Origin: UBA5336 sp039198685
GTDB lineage: Bacteria > Pseudomonadota > Alphaproteobacteria > Caulobacterales > Hyphomonadaceae
Length of the DNA stretch: 47,680 nucleotides
NCBI GenBank assembly: GCA_039198685.1
Contig: JBCCTK010000002.1
Coordinates: 1-47,680, forward strand
Direction: 5' to 3'
The notes beneath the pieces are model-generated. The model saw only the letters and a program-made list of their open reading frames with translations. It was not told where the DNA came from and searched no databases. The translations under genes and the position numbers were made by a program. Shown one piece after another: positions 24,357-31,829 of the stretch; the stretch's first letter is position 1; every line of letters begins with the position of its first letter.

Positions 24357-26069
24357 CTATATGCGTTCGAGCTTGGTCATGGCAGCGCCGGCTTTTCGGG
24401 TGGCGTAGCGCGCGCTTGTTTCCGCCGTATAGTCGTTCTCCAGGACGCTCGACACTTTAACATAATCGGCTCTGACACCTTCGGTGGTGAGCGTAACCAA
24501 GGTGAACCCATTGCCGTGGGGGTCGTAATGGTCGACTTCCGGATTGACCGCTTCAAACATGTCGCCAAGCCCATCGACCCCTTCGAAATAGGTTCCCAGA
24601 CCAGGCGAGGTGATCGATGTGCAGCCGAATTCGACGCCGCGCTGCTCGCCGTCAATGTCCACCAGCGTGTTGGCCCAGGCTGTGTGGGTGTCGCCGGTAA
24701 GGGTCACCAGGCGCGCATTGCTGGATTTTGCCGCGTCATAGAGGCGGGCGCGGGCCGCGGGAAATCCATCCCAGGCGTCGAGATTGAATGGCAGGCGGAG
24801 TTGGGAGAAGCCGACGAGCCCTTGAACGAAGGGATTATCGATGGCCGCGATCTGTTCCGGCGTCAGTGTTTCTGAGAAGTTGGGCGGGGTTACCCGGGCC
24901 ATCACGACCTGGTTGGCCAGGACTTGCCATTGGGTGCCAGACTTCACGCTATCTGCCAGCCCATCTGCAAGCCAAGCCTCTTGTTCGGCCCCCAGCATGG
25001 TTCGCTCATCGGACTGGACGCGGACCATTGTCGACATGGCTTTCATCGGCACCTCTGCTGGTTCCAGCCCGCCAATCTCGGTGAACCAGCTGATTTCATC
25101 GGATCGGCCCGTCAGGCGGCTTTCGAGGCAAAAGACGCTCGCGACACTGCCAAAGTCGAAACGGCGATAAATGGCCTCCCTGGCCCGGCCGGGCTCAGGG
25201 TCGCGCACCGGCATCCATTCGAGATAGGCTCGGACGGCGAACTGTTTGCGCGTTGTCCAGTCACCTTCATTGTTTTCCGGATTGTGGTTCTGCGCACCCG
25301 TCCGGTAGCTGTTATTGGTGCTTTCATGGTCATCCCAGGTGCAGAGCCATGGGGCAGAAGCATGGGCGGCCTGAAGGTCTGGATCGGTTTTGTACTGGGC
25401 GTGCCGTGTGCGGTAGTCATCCAGGGTCACCGTTTCGGTGATCGGATTATGGCGCCGTCCAATTTGTTCGCCCACTTCGCCGCCGTAGCCATCGACGCCA
25501 TACTCATAGAAATAGTCACCGAGGTGAATGACTGCGTCGAGGTTCTGTTGCTTGGAAATCTCCCGATAGGCGTTGAAAAAGCCAAATGGCCAGTTTGAGC
25601 AGGACACAACGGCAAACTTGACCGGGGTTGTTGCGGCAGGGGCTGCGGCGGTCTTGGTGCGCCCGCGCGGTGAGATCACCATGCCATCGGTCGTTTTTAC
25701 GGCGAACTCAAAACTGTAGACACGACCAGGGTCCAGATCATCCGCAATGATTTTTACCGTGAAATCGCGCTCAAGACTGGTCCGAGACAGACCACTTTTG
25801 ACCAGCGTATCGCCTTCAAAAACGCGGTACTCCAGTTCAATGGAGCCTTCACCGGAATGCGGCGTGACACGCGTCCAGAGGACAACGCTCTTTGGCAGTG
25901 GATCACCCGAAGCGATGCCGTGGTCAAAACTGACCTGGCCAGAATAAACTGCCGGATCAACGGTGCGATCAGATGGGAGGGTTGCCCCGCCTGTGGTCGC
26001 ACTGCACGCTCCAAGCCCAAGTGCGCCGCCCGCAAGCCCAAGCGCTTTGCGCCGTGAAATGTTCACCAT
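24357..26069 (-). CDS. PhoD-like alkaline phosphatase/phosphodiesterase (Tat-exported)
   Basis: 570-residue member of the PhoD family, which hydrolyses phosphomono- and diesters using Ca/Fe. The N-terminus MVNISRRKALGLAGG is a twin-arginine signal, and LGAC (Cys22) resembles a lipobox, so the enzyme may be a Tat-exported lipoprotein. An N-terminal Fn3-like PhoD_N domain (about 45-155; FDHGIASGDPLPKSVVLWTRV) precedes the metallophosphatase domain with VVSCSNWPFGFF, HLGDYFYEYG, TWDDHE and GDTHTAW, all metal-site motifs of the family. ATG 26069 has GGAG about 6 nt upstream; an ATG five codons earlier is less likely. No phosphate-regulation box was recognised. Divergent from rluD. Confidence 0.93.
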   Translation of the reverse strand: MVNISRRKALGLAGGALGLGACSATTGGATLPSDRTVDPAVYSGQVSFDHGIASGDPLPKSVVLWTRVTPHSGEGSIELEYRVFEGDTLVKSGLSRTSLERDFTVKIIADDLDPGRVYSFEFAVKTTDGMVISPRGRTKTAAAPAATTPVKFAVVSCSNWPFGFFNAYREISKQQNLDAVIHLGDYFYEYGVDGYGGEVGEQIGRRHNPITETVTLDDYRTRHAQYKTDPDLQAAHASAPWLCTWDDHESTNNSYRTGAQNHNPENNEGDWTTRKQFAVRAYLEWMPVRDPEPGRAREAIYRRFDFGSVASVFCLESRLTGRSDEISWFTEIGGLEPAEVPMKAMSTMVRVQSDERTMLGAEQEAWLADGLADSVKSGTQWQVLANQVVMARVTPPNFSETLTPEQIAAIDNPFVQGLVGFSQLRLPFNLDAWDGFPAARARLYDAAKSSNARLVTLTGDTHTAWANTLVDIDGEQRGVEFGCTSITSPGLGTYFEGVDGLGDMFEAVNPEVDHYDPHGNGFTLVTLTTEGVRADYVKVSSVLENDYTAETSARYATRKAGAAMTKLERI

Positions 26070-26142
26070 TTTGCTCTCCCGCATTTGGCGAATTCATACT
26101 CTGACCATTCCCTAATACACAACTTCACGTCAGAGAGATGAC

Positions 26143-27159
26143 ATGCAAACCCGAAGACTTATCGCTGATGAAGAAAATGCCGGACAACGGGTAGATCGTT
26201 TCTTGGCGGGCAAGCTCGCGCCTCTGTCGCGATCCCGCATCAAGGCTTTGATCAAGGATGGTGCTGCTGCCTGCGATGGTGTGACGCTGCACGATCCAAA
26301 TGCGCCAGTCCGGGCGGGTTCAGAATATACCCTGACGGTGCCAGACCCACGGCCCGCCAAACCCGAGCCGCAGAATATCCCTCTGAACATTCTCCACGAG
26401 GACAGCGACCTCATCATAGTCAACAAACCGGCTAACATGGCTGTTCATCCTGCCCCAGGCAGCTGGGATGGCACATTGGTCAATGCGCTTTTGCACCATT
26501 GCCACGGTGCGTTGCCCGGCATTGGTGGGGTTGAACGTCCGGGCATCGTCCATCGCCTGGATAAAGACACCACAGGTGTTATGGTCGTTGCGAAGACCGA
26601 AGCCGCCCATCGGGGTCTTTCACCCCTTTTCGCGGAACACGATATAGACCGGGTTTACCAAGCGATCACGCGTGGTGCGCCGCGACCGCTTATGGGAACG
26701 GTAAACGCGCCGATTGCCCGCGCCACCGGGGACCGCAAAAAAATGGCCGTGCCGCGCGGTGTCGTGCCAGAAAGGGCCCGGCAGGCAACGACCCATTATA
26801 AAACCCTCGAAACCTTCGGATTGCTCGAGAAGGGTACGGGCCTGCCGGCTGCCGCGCTCATTGAATGCCGGCTTGAAACCGGGCGCACCCACCAGATCCG
26901 TGTGCACCTCAGCCACATTGGTGCGCCGCTCATAGGAGATGATGTTTATGGCCGCCATCGCGGCGTGAAAGCGTTCGGTACCGGAGATGCCTTCATGATC
27001 GCGACCAACGCGGCGCGTCGTTTCCCGCGCCAGGCTTTGCACGCTGCGGTTTTGGGGTTCGTACATCCGATCAGTGGTGAGCCGGTTCGCTTCGAAGCGC
27101 CCCTGCCTGAAGACATGTCAAACTTGCTGGGGCTCTTGCGCGTCATGCCCAAAAGCTAA
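26143..27159 (+). CDS. rluD: RluD-type 23S rRNA pseudouridine synthase
   Basis: 338-residue RluA/RluD-family enzyme; E. coli RluD makes pseudouridines 1911/1915/1917 in helix 69 of 23S rRNA. An N-terminal S4-like RNA-binding domain (about 12-70) precedes the catalytic domain with HRLDKDTTG (catalytic Asp140), LIIVNKPANMAVHP and the C-terminal ETGRTHQIRVHLSHIG. Start ATG 26143 has GAGAG about 6 nt upstream. RluA/RluC paralogues differ little, so the exact target is inferred from the S4 domain and overall length. The stop overlaps the convergent Sel1 gene by 4 nt (CTAA). Confidence 0.93.
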   Translation: MQTRRLIADEENAGQRVDRFLAGKLAPLSRSRIKALIKDGAAACDGVTLHDPNAPVRAGSEYTLTVPDPRPAKPEPQNIPLNILHEDSDLIIVNKPANMAVHPAPGSWDGTLVNALLHHCHGALPGIGGVERPGIVHRLDKDTTGVMVVAKTEAAHRGLSPLFAEHDIDRVYQAITRGAPRPLMGTVNAPIARATGDRKKMAVPRGVVPERARQATTHYKTLETFGLLEKGTGLPAAALIECRLETGRTHQIRVHLSHIGAPLIGDDVYGRHRGVKAFGTGDAFMIATNAARRFPRQALHAAVLGFVHPISGEPVRFEAPLPEDMSNLLGLLRVMPKS

Positions 27160-27770
27160 TTTCCGTTCCACCATCCACGGCGAAGGGTGTTTGACCGCTC
27201 GCCTTTATTCGACAGGCCATACCGCCGAACCTGACTGCAAGCATATTCTACCTCTTGGAGACAGGACCTACGCATGAGGTCGGCGCCCATAATCCGGTCT
27301 CTGCCCCCACCCATGCCCGAATACATCATGTTCCCTAGCACAGCGCAGGACACCGCGTCGTTTAAATCACAGCCGTCTTCGTAGAGCGCGCGGGCTTTAG
27401 GAAAATCCTCTGCCAGCCCCTGTCCTGTGAAGTGCATGTTTGCAAGCGCAAGGCAGGCATCGGCATAGTCCAGGTCACAGCCCGCAGCATAAGCCTCTCC
27501 AGCGGCAACATAGTCTTGTTCGGTCCCCATGGCGCGGCGGTACATGTCTCCTGCCCTGAAACAATCGTATCCAGAACCCTCTTTGCAGCGTGCTGTGAAG
27601 ATCCCGAAGGCAGCATTCATATGACCGAGCCTGAAAGCGGCATCACCGTTTCTGTATTGTGTCGTGAGATCGGACACTTGAGCCATCGCTGGCATGGACA
27701 AGGCCATTGCCAAGACAACACCGGCCAGTGATTTTAGAGAAGAAATCAGTCGTAAAGTCGGCATGGGCAT
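27156..27770 (-). CDS. Exported Sel1-repeat protein with Hcp-like cysteine pairs
   Basis: 204 residues. A signal peptide ends AMA-Q at about 30/31. The mature part is Sel1-like/TPR-like helical repeats with four C-x7-C pairs: Cys62-70, 98-106, 134-142 and 170-178, each exactly 36 residues apart. This is the disulfide-bridged repeat layout of the Helicobacter cysteine-rich protein (Hcp) family, so a periplasmic or secreted disulfide-stabilised scaffold is expected. ATG 27770 is used (27764 also possible); the long upstream extension is on the opposite strand of the neighbouring SDR gene and is not protein-like. Function unknown. Confidence 0.85.
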   Translation of the reverse strand: MPMPTLRLISSLKSLAGVVLAMALSMPAMAQVSDLTTQYRNGDAAFRLGHMNAAFGIFTARCKEGSGYDCFRAGDMYRRAMGTEQDYVAAGEAYAAGCDLDYADACLALANMHFTGQGLAEDFPKARALYEDGCDLNDAVSCAVLGNMMYSGMGGGRDRIMGADLMRRSCLQEVEYACSQVRRYGLSNKGERSNTLRRGWWNGN

Positions 27771-27869
27771 ATGGTAACAAAGCCATCCTTGCGTTTCCAG
27801 CGCGTAATCGCATACCGCTTGCCGTTTCGCACCCTCGCTGCGAATGTAGATAAAAATCGGGAGGTGACC

Positions 27870-28841
27870 ATGACATCCGTTGCACAAGCACCGATCGGGA
27901 GTGGATTCCATGCAAAATCGACGGCGATGGTGGTCCTCAAAGGTATCGACCTGACAGGAAAGAACGTCATTGTCACCGGGGGGTATAGCGGTATCGGCCT
28001 TGAAACCGTGCGAGCGCTCGCTGCCGCTGGTGCTACTGTGACGGTTCCAGCGCGCAGACTTGAAGCCGCTAAGGAAGCGCTGGATGCGTTTCCAGGGAGG
28101 CTTGAACTGGCGCAAATGGACCTGGCCAACCTCGCCGATGTGCGTGCCTTCGCGGATAACTACCTCGCAACCGACCGCCCCCTTCACATCTTGATCAACA
28201 ATGCAGGGATCATGGCCTGTGCTGAGGCGCGGGTCGGGCCCGGCTGGGAAAGCCAGTTCGGCATCAATCATATGGGGCATTTCGCCCTCACAACCGCTTT
28301 GTTGCCGGCGCTCCTAAAGGCAAACGGTGCGCGCATTGTGGCGCTGTCTTCAACGGCGCATATTCGCAGCGACGTGCACTGGGATGACCCTCACTTCCGC
28401 ACGCACGCCTATGACAAATGGGACGCCTATGGGCAGGCCAAGTCCGCCAATGCTTTGTTTGCGCGCCATGCCGATCATCTTTGGCAGGGCGAAGGCATTC
28501 GAGCCTTTTCAGTCCATCCCGGCGGGATTTTTACGCCCTTGCAGCGACATTTGCCATTGGAGGAAATGGTTGCCCTTGGATGGAAAAACCCGGATGGGAC
28601 CGTCCCCCCAATGGTTGAAGCGATGTTCAAGACACCAGCCCAAGGCGCATCCACCGCGACCTGGGCTGCTACCCATCCAATGCTTGACGGACTGGGCGGG
28701 GTATATTGTGAGAATTGTGACATTGCACCTGCTGCCACACCAGACAGCCAACGCTGGGAGCATGCCCGCGAATGGATATGCGACGATGACAAGGCCGAGC
28801 GCCTTTGGCAGATGAGCGAGCAAATGCTGTCGCAGGCCTGA
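27870..28841 (+). CDS. SDR oxidoreductase (retinol-dehydrogenase/WWOX-like type)
   Basis: 323-residue extended-length classical SDR resembling retinol dehydrogenase and WW-domain oxidoreductase-like bacterial proteins. Motifs: TGGYSGIG (36-43), ARR after strand 2 suggesting NADP(H), NNAG, active-site Tyr187 and Lys191 in YGQAKSAN, and HPGGIFT. A 25-30-residue N-terminal extension precedes the fold. The C-terminal region has ENCDIAP and ends with a helix (AERLWQMSEQML). ATG 27870 has GGGAGGTG about 5 nt upstream; the frame upstream of it lies in the divergent promoter region. Substrate unknown, perhaps a lipid alcohol/aldehyde. Confidence 0.9.
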   Translation: MTSVAQAPIGSGFHAKSTAMVVLKGIDLTGKNVIVTGGYSGIGLETVRALAAAGATVTVPARRLEAAKEALDAFPGRLELAQMDLANLADVRAFADNYLATDRPLHILINNAGIMACAEARVGPGWESQFGINHMGHFALTTALLPALLKANGARIVALSSTAHIRSDVHWDDPHFRTHAYDKWDAYGQAKSANALFARHADHLWQGEGIRAFSVHPGGIFTPLQRHLPLEEMVALGWKNPDGTVPPMVEAMFKTPAQGASTATWAATHPMLDGLGGVYCENCDIAPAATPDSQRWEHAREWICDDDKAERLWQMSEQMLSQA

Positions 28842-28929
28842 TCAAAATACAGTCTAGTCACGCGTCGTTGTCAGCGCGCCCTGCGCTAACTTGCTTGACT
28901 GGTTCGAGCCGGGGGCGCCAATAGGCTGC

Positions 28930-29682
28930 ATGCTTAGCCTACCCGCCTTTTTGCGCCGGCTGGACGCGTCTCGAACGCGTGCAATCCTAGTGTCGCTCCT
29001 GCTTTTTTCGCTGATCCTCGCGATGTTTTTGATAGGCAAAACCGGAACGCTCTACGATCCAGTAGCGGTTCGCGACGCCATGGCTGAGCTTTCCAACAGT
29101 GGGTGGGGCCTGCCTACACTCATTTTCCTATTTGTCGTCTTGGCTTATGTGGGCTTTCCACAGGCCGGGCTGATCGGCATTTCGGTGTTCGCATTTGGCC
29201 CTCTGCAAGGTGCATTCTATGCATTTATTGCCACTCTGTGCTCGGGCACGACAACATTCTACACCGGTCGGTTTGTCGGTGAAGCGGCGCTGCGACAACA
29301 TGGTGGGAACCTGGCCAACCGATTATCGATTTTCATCGGCCGCAATGCGTTTCTCGCCAGTGCGATTGTTCGCAACGTACCAACCGGGCCCTTTTTGCTG
29401 GTCAACATGATCTTTGGGGCAACCCGGGCGAAATTCTTGCATTACATGTCAGGTCTCGCGGTTGGCGCGAGCGTGAAAATTGTGCTCATTACTTTCTTTG
29501 GAGCTTCAATTCTCCAAGCACTGCAGGGTAATCCCCTCTTGGCTATTCTGGCGGGGGCGGGCGCCGTTGCAATATGGCTGGTAATGGTCGTGTATGCCCG
29601 TGATCGCCTGCGTGCGATTGAGCAAGAAATGTCGCAAGAGGCAGACTCTTACGTTGACACGCCCAAGCAGGCGGCTGAATAG
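28930..29682 (+). CDS. TVP38/TMEM64 (DedA-like VTT domain) membrane protein
   Basis: 250-residue inner-membrane protein of the TVP38/TMEM64 family, distantly related to DedA proteins implicated in lipid scrambling and membrane homeostasis. About six hydrophobic segments: near 22-42, 65-88, 92-118, 140-165, 172-195 and 205-228. Conserved family signatures are FPQAGLIGISVFAFGPLQG in the first half and VRNVPTGPFLLVNMIFG in the second. I use ATG 28930; the frame opens upstream with a TTG at 28891, which I consider less likely. Its stop is 7 nt before the start of the leuA leader peptide. Confidence 0.87.
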   Translation: MLSLPAFLRRLDASRTRAILVSLLLFSLILAMFLIGKTGTLYDPVAVRDAMAELSNSGWGLPTLIFLFVVLAYVGFPQAGLIGISVFAFGPLQGAFYAFIATLCSGTTTFYTGRFVGEAALRQHGGNLANRLSIFIGRNAFLASAIVRNVPTGPFLLVNMIFGATRAKFLHYMSGLAVGASVKIVLITFFGASILQALQGNPLLAILAGAGAVAIWLVMVVYARDRLRAIEQEMSQEADSYVDTPKQAAE

Positions 29683-29689
29683 TCTACCA

Positions 29690-29752
29690 ATGCGCAATTT
29701 ATTGCCCCTGCTGCTTATCGGCCCCTGGCCGAACATGGCCCGGCGAGCCTGA
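29690..29752 (+). CDS. Leucine-rich leader peptide of leuA
   Basis: Twenty-codon ORF, MRNLLPLLLIGPWPNMARRA, ending TGA at 29750-29752, 66 nt before leuA. Five of codons 4-9 are Leu (TTA, TTG, CTG, CTG, CTT), including TTA, expected to be rare in a GC-rich genome, plus Ile at codon 10. Leu-rich leader peptides controlling leu genes by ribosome stalling are established in proteobacteria. No strong Shine-Dalgarno is visible. Confidence 0.75.
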   Translation: MRNLLPLLLIGPWPNMARRA

Positions 29753-29780
29753 TCGTCGGCGCACGGCCAGGGGACGTTTT
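29722..29780 (+). promoter_or_regulatory. Attenuator-like hairpin between leader peptide and leuA
   Basis: CCCCTGGCCG (29722-29731, codons 11-15 of the leader) pairs perfectly over 10 bp with CGGCCAGGGG (29764-29773), followed by ACG and four U (29777-29780). Inside it CCGGCGA (29740-29746) pairs with TCGTCGG (29753-29759), with one G.T wobble; its loop holds the leader stop codon. A ribosome stalled at Leu codons 7-9 would cover the 5' arm. The U-run is short, so the terminator may be weak. Confidence 0.65.
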
Positions 29781-29818
29781 CACACACCGCGAAATCACCC
29801 AGACACGCCGGCCAAGCC

Positions 29819-31354
29819 ATGACCCAAGACATGCCTCAGATCAGAATTTTTGACACCACAATGCGCGACGGTGAGCAAAGCCCTGGAGCGTCCATGACGC
29901 TTCGGGAGAAGCTCGAACTGGCCGAACTGCTTGAAGACATGGGCGTCGACATCATCGAGGCTGGCTTTCCGGCTGCCTCGCCAGGCGATTTCGAAGCCGT
30001 CAGCGAAGTGGCGCGACGGTCTAGGAACTCTGTGATCTGCGGCCTGGCACGGTCGACCGACAGCGATGTTGACCGGGTGGGTGATGCCGTGAGGCATGCT
30101 GCAAGGCCAAGGATTCACACATTCATTTCGACCAGCCCCGTGCATATGAAGCACAAACTCAAAATGGGCCCGAATGCCGTGCTGGAGGCTGTGGGCCGAT
30201 CTGTCACGCGTGCGCGCGGGCTCACTGATGATGTGGAGTGGAGTGCGGAAGATGCCACACGCACTGAATTTGACTTCCTGTGTAAGTGCGTTGATGCCGC
30301 CATTTCCGCTGGCGCCACAACCATAAATCTGCCTGACACCGTAGGCTACAGCCATCCAGAGGAGTACGGCGCGCTCATCCGACGGATCATGGAAGTCGTC
30401 CCAGACAGCGACAAGGCCGTATTCTCTGCCCACTGCCATAATGATCTGGGTCTTGCGGTGGCAAACTCACTTGCCGCGGTGAGCAATGGAGCGCGCCAAA
30501 TCGAATGCACCATTAACGGTTTGGGCGAGCGGGCTGGCAATGCTGCCCTGGAAGAAATCGTCATGGCCATGCGCGTGCGCTCCGATACCCTGCCCTTCCA
30601 AACGGAAATCGACAGCACCCAACTTGCCCGGGCCAGCCAGATGGTGTCTCGCGTGACGGGATTTCCGGTCCAATATAACAAGGCCGTCGTGGGTAAGAAT
30701 GCTTTCGCCCATGAGAGCGGGATCCACCAGGACGGCATGTTAAAGCATGCTGATACGTATGAGATTATGCGGCCGGAAGATGTGGGTGTTTCAGAAACCA
30801 GTCTTGTCCTGGGCAAACACTCGGGCCGGGCAGCGCTACGTGACCGGTTGTCGACCCTTGGCTATGAGCTCGAAGGGGATGCTCTGAACGATGCCTTTCG
30901 CCGCTTCAAGAAACTCGCCGATGCCAAGAAAGATGTATTCGACGATGACCTCGTGGCGTTGGTGGATGAACAGCTGAAAGGGGACGGCGAGCGGGTTGTG
31001 CTGACCAAGTTGAAGATTGTTGCTGGAACAGATGGACCCCAGGAAGCCGAGATTCACGTACTTGTTGACGGCGTGGCCGTTGATGCAACCGCCGAGGGCA
31101 ACGGGCCGATTGATGCGCTGTTCAAGTCAATCCGGGCAGCCGTCCCCCATGAGGCCAAGCTCGATTTATTTCAGGTCCACACCGTCACGGGCGGTACAGA
31201 TGCCCAGGCCGATGTCTCCGTGCGCTTGAAAGGCGATGACATCATGGCCGTGGGGCGGGCTCGCCATGTGGACACGCTGGTAGCTACGGCAAAGGCCTAT
31301 CTCCATGCCCTGAATAAGCTGGAAGCGCGCCGGAAGAAGAAGCTGGCTGCCTGA
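29819..31354 (+). CDS. leuA: 2-isopropylmalate synthase
   Basis: 511-residue enzyme of the DRE-TIM metallolyase family, condensing acetyl-CoA with 2-oxoisovalerate in the first committed step of leucine synthesis. The N-terminal TIM barrel has IFDTTMRDGEQSPGASM, HTFISTSPVHMKHKLKM, LPDTVGYSHPEE and the metal-binding HCHNDLGLAVANSLAAV with NGLGERAGNAALEE. The C-terminal allosteric domain (about 375-500) is present, so leucine feedback inhibition is expected. No clear Shine-Dalgarno precedes ATG 29819; ATG 29831 is an alternative. A leucine-rich leader peptide and hairpin just upstream suggest control by leucyl-tRNA supply. leuC/D/B are not in the window. Confidence 0.97.
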   Translation: MTQDMPQIRIFDTTMRDGEQSPGASMTLREKLELAELLEDMGVDIIEAGFPAASPGDFEAVSEVARRSRNSVICGLARSTDSDVDRVGDAVRHAARPRIHTFISTSPVHMKHKLKMGPNAVLEAVGRSVTRARGLTDDVEWSAEDATRTEFDFLCKCVDAAISAGATTINLPDTVGYSHPEEYGALIRRIMEVVPDSDKAVFSAHCHNDLGLAVANSLAAVSNGARQIECTINGLGERAGNAALEEIVMAMRVRSDTLPFQTEIDSTQLARASQMVSRVTGFPVQYNKAVVGKNAFAHESGIHQDGMLKHADTYEIMRPEDVGVSETSLVLGKHSGRAALRDRLSTLGYELEGDALNDAFRRFKKLADAKKDVFDDDLVALVDEQLKGDGERVVLTKLKIVAGTDGPQEAEIHVLVDGVAVDATAEGNGPIDALFKSIRAAVPHEAKLDLFQVHTVTGGTDAQADVSVRLKGDDIMAVGRARHVDTLVATAKAYLHALNKLEARRKKKLAA

Positions 31355-31420
31355 CAGGATTTCAAAATTATTGAAATTCAATAAATCTGTTCCCATTTCT
31401 CCATTGGAAGGAGATGTGTG

Positions 31421-31570
31421 ATGTGGATGTTTTTATTGTGGTGGTGTGTGGATGATACGATCGCTGCAGCAGTGGGTGCGCCTGGAATTGGGACGTTGCC
31501 AGTTTGGGTGCCAGCGATCGTGTCCCTAGCATTCCTCACCAGCATTAATGCACGGAAGTCTTCTGACTAA
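31421..31570 (+). CDS. Small 49-residue hydrophobic protein, unknown
   Basis: ORF ATG 31421 to TAA 31570. A very strong Shine-Dalgarno GGAAGGAG (31406-31413) sits 7 nt before the start, the best reason to believe it. The protein begins MWMFLLWWCVDDTIAAAV, Trp- and hydrophobic-rich, and has a likely TM segment at about 26-44 before a polar tail (NARKSSD). No family recognised. It lies alone in an AT-richer spacer between leuA and mreB; it could be a membrane microprotein or a regulatory ORF. Confidence 0.5.
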   Translation: MWMFLLWWCVDDTIAAAVGAPGIGTLPVWVPAIVSLAFLTSINARKSSD

Positions 31571-31605
31571 ATTATTGTGCCGTACTGAGAATAATTGAAT
31601 GAGAA

Positions 31606-31702
31606 GGTACGAATCGTTTTGTCTAAATCGGAAGAAAACAAGTAGATTCGTGACGTATTCGCCTTTCAGGCGTTTGGACCTTCTGCATTGGTACGGTTCG
31701 TT
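31606..31702 (+). repeat. 13-mer direct repeat upstream of mreB
   Basis: GGTACGAATCGTT (31606-31618) and GGTACGGTTCGTT (31690-31702) match at 11 of 13 positions and start 84 bp apart, close to eight helical turns. They flank the proposed promoter at 31619-31648. Candidate regulator sites. Confidence 0.35.
31619..31648 (+). promoter_or_regulatory. Possible promoter of the mre operon
   Basis: TTGTCT (31619-31624), 18-nt spacer, TAGATT (31643-31648); four of six matches in each box. It would leave an untranslated leader of about 170 nt before mreB. Weak prediction. The rest of 31571-31829 shows no gene. Confidence 0.25.
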
Positions 31703-31829
31703 CAGCTTAAGTGAGTCGGCTGTCTTGCTTTAACGGCTTCTAAACGGCACATGGGTAAGTGGGCTGGGTAGAAAACCCAAGGCGACGCGTACTGGACAGA
31801 AGCGCGTGGCAGAATGCGGCGGTGCGGAA

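Noticed and set aside
27771..28280. Extension of the Sel1 frame upstream on the minus strand
   Set aside because: It lies opposite the SDR coding region and the signal peptide begins at 27770.
31354..31390. Hairpins ACAG(G)ATTT/AAATCTGT and ATTTCA/TGAAAT after leuA as a terminator
   Set aside because: AT-rich, mutually exclusive stems without a following U-run; too weak to call.
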